Shown: one piece after another, positions 38,109-40,894 of the stretch | How positions within the stretch are numbered: position 1 is the stretch's first letter | How the letters are laid out: each line of letters opens with the position of its first letter | NCBI GenBank assembly: GCA_017396465.1 | Contig: JAFQLU010000033.1 | Coordinates: 1-40,894 of the forward strand | DNA from: Clostridia bacterium | GTDB lineage: Bacteria > Bacillota > Clostridia > UBA1381 > UBA9506 | Reading direction: 5' to 3' | Length of the DNA: 40,894 nucleotides | Made by a program: the position numbers and the translations under genes | Notes under the pieces: generated by a model | Told to the model about the DNA's origin: nothing | Database searches by the model: none | What the model saw: only the letters and a program-made list of their open reading frames with translations

Positions 38109-39803
38109 TTACTTTCCTCCAAATCTGTTTACTTGCACGATTTCTCCGGTGTCTGGATTTACGGTAACGGTAATTCCTTTTCCGTGATACGCCTGACTTG
38201 GTCTGCCGTCTTTATCTGTTTGGAATTTCCCGATAGCTCCTTTGTTTAAACACCCACGCATTTCAGAAATGGTGACACCAGAACGGTTATAATCTTTATC
38301 CAAAGCTGAGTGCCCAAGAATTCGTCCAATCGCATGAGCGGTATAACCTTTTACCTCAACACCATTAGGCGTTACAATTCCAAATAGCTCTTTTTCGACC
38401 GATAATGCAACCTTTTCGAACTGCTCAAAGGTTATAAGTGGACTCATTTCTTTTTTGTCAAGCAGGAGCAAATACTTTTCAAATCGTGCAAAGGCAGGAG
38501 GATTATTATACTGCAGTTTATAGTATTTGTCAAGACTTTTCGGCATATTTTCTGCACCAATGCTCTTTAGCCATTTCTCATGGTGTTTTTGAGCAGCTTG
38601 AACTGATTTCATACTGCTTGACCTTGTCCACCGTTTGATACCGTTTTCTGTTTCAGTAGAGAACACCTGTTCACGGAATCGGTCACGCTTCAATCCGGTT
38701 TGACTACAGAAATTGGAGAGTTTCGCTTCTTGCTCTTTAAGAAAACCACTTTTGTTCATGAAGTCTACTTTCAAATCCATTTGCTGTTCTGCAGGAAGAT
38801 TCTTCATAGCCTCATCCAGGCCGACAAGCTCCCGTTTGGTTTTCTTCACCGCACGCTCCATACCTCTTTGCTTCTGCGTGGCATCGTACACGGACATTTC
38901 TTTTCCGCCGTAGGTGACGGTTTTGTTCTTCATGTCTTCAAGCTGTGCATCGGTATATGTACGGTACCCGAAGTACATAAACCAATTATGCCGACAATTG
39001 GCGCCGAAAATACCTGTCACTTCGCCGTAACCAACATCGGAAAGGGAAAGATACCCCGACTGCCCCGAACGGCTCACAACCTGTCCTTGCCATACTGCGT
39101 GTTCCGGTCTTGCACCGTAATGCGCTGTGGTTTCCATCAGGTCGTGGCTTATCTCATTCGCCTTCATATCCATAATGGTGCCTGCGGTCTGATTGACAGA
39201 TGTAAGCACCGCACGCCGAACGGCATAATCCAAAGATGCCGAAGCACCGGAAGGGTAGAGAACCTTCACGCCACCCGATGCCGCCTGCATCACCGCATTT
39301 GCAATAGCTTGTTGGTATGTAAAGGAACCGCTTGCAACCTGCATATGCGCCAAATCGCAGGCAGAAATAAAAGCGCTCTGCGAAGTCAGCGCTATGGTCT
39401 TCGTCAGGTTTTTTGCATCTGTGAAAGTTTTCTCAAATGCCGCTTCCCATATCTGCCGCATACCGGGAGAAAGGTTTTTCACGACTTCCGGTTCATACCC
39501 GTTATCCAGAAGCACCTCATCGTCAAAGTTCAGTATTTCAACCTCTGCCGCATCAAAGGCGTTTTTGATATCGTAATATACGCTGTCTGATTCTTCGGCA
39601 ACAATCCGAACAATGTCGTCATACAGGATGCCGGCTCTCTGCGCCATCTCTATCTGATACACAGCACCTTCGGTCAGGTTGTCCGAAGGTAAGATACCGT
39701 TTTTCACGATTCGCCGCACAATATCCCGAAGAACACTTTCCTGTAGGCGCTTGTGAACCTCCAAACTGTTCAGAATGTACTCTAAAACCTCAGGCGTCAG
39801 CAT
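38109..39803 (-). CDS. Phage minor capsid protein (Phage_min_cap2 type) with C-terminal toxin-like domain
   Basis: A 564-aa protein. The N-terminal ~340 residues match the siphophage minor capsid protein 2 family (Phage_min_cap2): SAFISACDLAHMQVASGSFT, GVKVLYPSGASASLDYAVRR, and the FGANCRHNWFMYFGYRTY motif. Instead of ending there it continues for over 200 residues: a helical linker (about 345-420), a middle with NPPAFARFEKYLLLLDKKE, and a compact domain at about 486-564. That domain has HAIGRILGHS (H490, R494, H498), NRSGVTISEM (R507), SQAYHGKG, and a last hairpin VTVNPDTGEIVQVNRFG. Fold and residues resemble the BECR-type RNase domains attached to MuF-class phage toxins. It probably enters the cell with phage DNA or acts between lysogens. 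Confidence 0.85.
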   Translation of the reverse strand: MLTPEVLEYILNSLEVHKRLQESVLRDIVRRIVKNGILPSDNLTEGAVYQIEMAQRAGILYDDIVRIVAEESDSVYYDIKNAFDAAEVEILNFDDEVLLDNGYEPEVVKNLSPGMRQIWEAAFEKTFTDAKNLTKTIALTSQSAFISACDLAHMQVASGSFTYQQAIANAVMQAASGGVKVLYPSGASASLDYAVRRAVLTSVNQTAGTIMDMKANEISHDLMETTAHYGARPEHAVWQGQVVSRSGQSGYLSLSDVGYGEVTGIFGANCRHNWFMYFGYRTYTDAQLEDMKNKTVTYGGKEMSVYDATQKQRGMERAVKKTKRELVGLDEAMKNLPAEQQMDLKVDFMNKSGFLKEQEAKLSNFCSQTGLKRDRFREQVFSTETENGIKRWTRSSSMKSVQAAQKHHEKWLKSIGAENMPKSLDKYYKLQYNNPPAFARFEKYLLLLDKKEMSPLITFEQFEKVALSVEKELFGIVTPNGVEVKGYTAHAIGRILGHSALDKDYNRSGVTISEMRGCLNKGAIGKFQTDKDGRPSQAYHGKGITVTVNPDTGEIVQVNRFGGK

Positions 39804-39806
39804 ATT

Positions 39807-40894
39807 TTATTCCTCCGGATAATGTTCTTCTTCGTCCCCTGGAATAGCAGAAATGGCTTTTTTTGCCTGTTCTTCAGTCTCGTTAAAATACCACATTCGC
39901 ATCTCAACCTTGGAGGAAACTCCGGCAGTAACCATCTGCAACCGTTCCGAGAATTCTTTCTGCCGGTCTTCGATGATGGAATCGTCAAAATCTATCTCGA
40001 TTTCCGCATCCGGATTTTTGCCGTCTAAAAACAGAATCGCACGAATCATACCGCATAGCGCACGTTCCACCACAAGCTCATGTTTTTTCAGGCTGCGGAA
40101 TAGGTCAGACTTTTCAGATATGACTTCTGTTGCCGTCTTCACACCACTTGTACGCTCAAAGTCATACCGCCCGGGACCGAATCCACAGATTTCCGAAAGC
40201 ATGTTAAGGTTCTGCCGCATTGCCGCGTCATGCTCAGCGGCTCTTAAGTTCATATCAATCTCAACAATCTTTTTATCTTCGTCTCCGTTTGAGGGCAATC
40301 CGTAAAAGGCTGTGTCATTTGCATCGAACATCGGCTGAAGCTGTCCGTCGTTGTCGTGGAACTGTGCCATAGAAAGCGGAACAATCAACCTCTTTTTCCC
40401 CAATACAAACTCGTTACGGTAACTGTCATATACCACATCAATCGTTTTCAGTACATCCAACGCATTGGCATATATACTCATCCCCATCACGGCATCAATG
40501 CAGATATTGGAGGTCACATTGGGACGAATAATCTGAAACAGTGGAATATCCGATTTTGTTTCAATAACATCCTGAACTCCTTCCAGAAGAGCAGTCCGCT
40601 TTTTATGCTCGTCAAACATATAGTTTTCTACACGGTACATCCCATTTTCATCCTTACGATGTACATTGATATAATAATTTCGCTTTCCACCGATAAGCTG
40701 CATAGAGCAAAAAGCACATTCTGTGATTTCGCCGTTTTCTGCTGTTATCGGATAGATTTTATCGGCAGTCACATAATCAATGTTGATATTATCACCGTCG
40801 TGGAACTCAACCAGCGCGCCGGTTCCCAGAGCAAAAGACAGCTCTATCAGCTGATTTCCTCGCTCTCTGAATCGATTTGCTTCTAACACTTCCG
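39807..40894 (-). CDS. Phage portal protein (SPP1 gp6-like), 5' truncated by the window
   Basis: The C-terminal 361 residues of a portal protein; the open frame runs off the right edge and the GTG at 40889 is just an internal codon. Features are NIDYVTADKIYPITAENGEI with YYINVHRKDENG in the wing, IRPNVTSNICIDAVMGMSIY, YDSYRNEFVLGKKRLIVPLS, the stem region with TSGVKTATEVISEKSDLFRSL, and an acidic end GDEEEHYPEE. It forms the dodecameric DNA entry vertex. It precedes the minor capsid gene by 3 bp. The terminase genes are expected immediately beyond the right edge. Confidence 0.92.
   Translation of the reverse strand, partial: EVLEANRFRERGNQLIELSFALGTGALVEFHDGDNINIDYVTADKIYPITAENGEITECAFCSMQLIGGKRNYYINVHRKDENGMYRVENYMFDEHKKRTALLEGVQDVIETKSDIPLFQIIRPNVTSNICIDAVMGMSIYANALDVLKTIDVVYDSYRNEFVLGKKRLIVPLSMAQFHDNDGQLQPMFDANDTAFYGLPSNGDEDKKIVEIDMNLRAAEHDAAMRQNLNMLSEICGFGPGRYDFERTSGVKTATEVISEKSDLFRSLKKHELVVERALCGMIRAILFLDGKNPDAEIEIDFDDSIIEDRQKEFSERLQMVTAGVSSKVEMRMWYFNETEEQAKKAISAIPGDEEEHYPEE

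Larger units (their letters stand above)
22910..40894 (-). mobile_element. Siphovirus-type prophage, late (morphogenesis and lysis) region, partial
   Basis: A continuous co-directional run from portal through capsid, connector, tail, baseplate and lysis genes, with very short gaps and frequent 1-20 bp overlaps, in the order usual for Bacillota siphophages. It ends at the terminator near 22862. Terminase, replication, integrase and the att sites are not in view; they should lie to the right of the window. All structural ORFs that can be checked are intact, so the element may be functional. Whether the two-component genes at 20833-22793 belong to it or to the host is not settled, but they have their own promoter. 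Confidence 0.9.

Noticed and set aside
38700..39590. 296-aa open frame on the plus strand
   Set aside because: It lies wholly antisense to the minor capsid/toxin gene. It has no ribosome site or domain, is Cys- and His-rich and looks like a codon-bias shadow.
1..40894. CRISPR array, tRNA or rRNA genes
   Set aside because: I saw no regularly spaced short repeats, no cloverleaf-type sequence and no rRNA segments. The repetitive DNA in the first half comes from paralogous protein modules.

Overview
The window looks like a chromosomal piece of a low-to-mid-GC anaerobic Bacillota (class Clostridia, probably gut-associated). The signs are strong GGAGG ribosome sites, near-consensus TTGACA/TATAAT promoters, intrinsic terminators, an agr-type LytTR two-component pair, an SLH-domain prophage lysin and a Bacillota-type siphophage morphogenesis cluster. 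Every gene I accept lies on the minus strand, so transcription runs from high to low coordinates. I see no tRNA, rRNA or CRISPR array.

Region 1 (1-20508) is a head-to-tail array of at least six paralogous giant secreted proteins, called MPE-1 to MPE-6 here; MPE-1 is cut by the left edge. Each complete copy (1219-1386 aa) has a signal peptide, a calcineurin-like metallophosphoesterase domain, one fibronectin-III-like domain, four or five beta-sandwich modules of CBM6/35 type, and a C-terminal Ig-like domain of about 75 aa. Five of the six have their own consensus promoter, nearly the same ribosome site, and sit just past the terminator of the preceding copy. MPE-5 has no promoter I can see and follows MPE-6 through a weak terminator-like hairpin. 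The two main sub-lineages and a mosaic copy point to duplication and recombination.

Region 2 (20509-22900) is regulatory. An AgrC-like GHKL sensor kinase and a LytTR response regulator overlap by 4 bp and share one sigma-A-type promoter. No agrB or agrD is present. Just downstream of the kinase are two 9-bp repeats with a 12-bp spacer (LytTR-site geometry), then a plausible promoter, then about 110 nt of structured non-coding sequence ending in a strong terminator. This is a candidate small RNA controlled by the response regulator, and it sits immediately ahead of the MPE array.

Region 3 (22910 to the right edge) is the late half of a siphovirus-type prophage. In transcription order it has portal, minor capsid protein with a C-terminal toxin-like extension, a putative immunity gene, scaffold, major capsid, connector/completion proteins, major tail protein, tail chaperones, tape measure, Dit, Gp37-like tail protein, baseplate proteins, a small ORF, an SLH-bearing amidase and a holin. 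Terminase, integrase and att sites are not in the window.

Likely overall picture: the array makes a family of exported phosphoesterases with glycan-binding arms. The two-component pair beside it may be a quorum or surface sensor. The prophage carries a toxin/immunity cargo inside its head genes. The link between the two-component pair and the array rests only on position.
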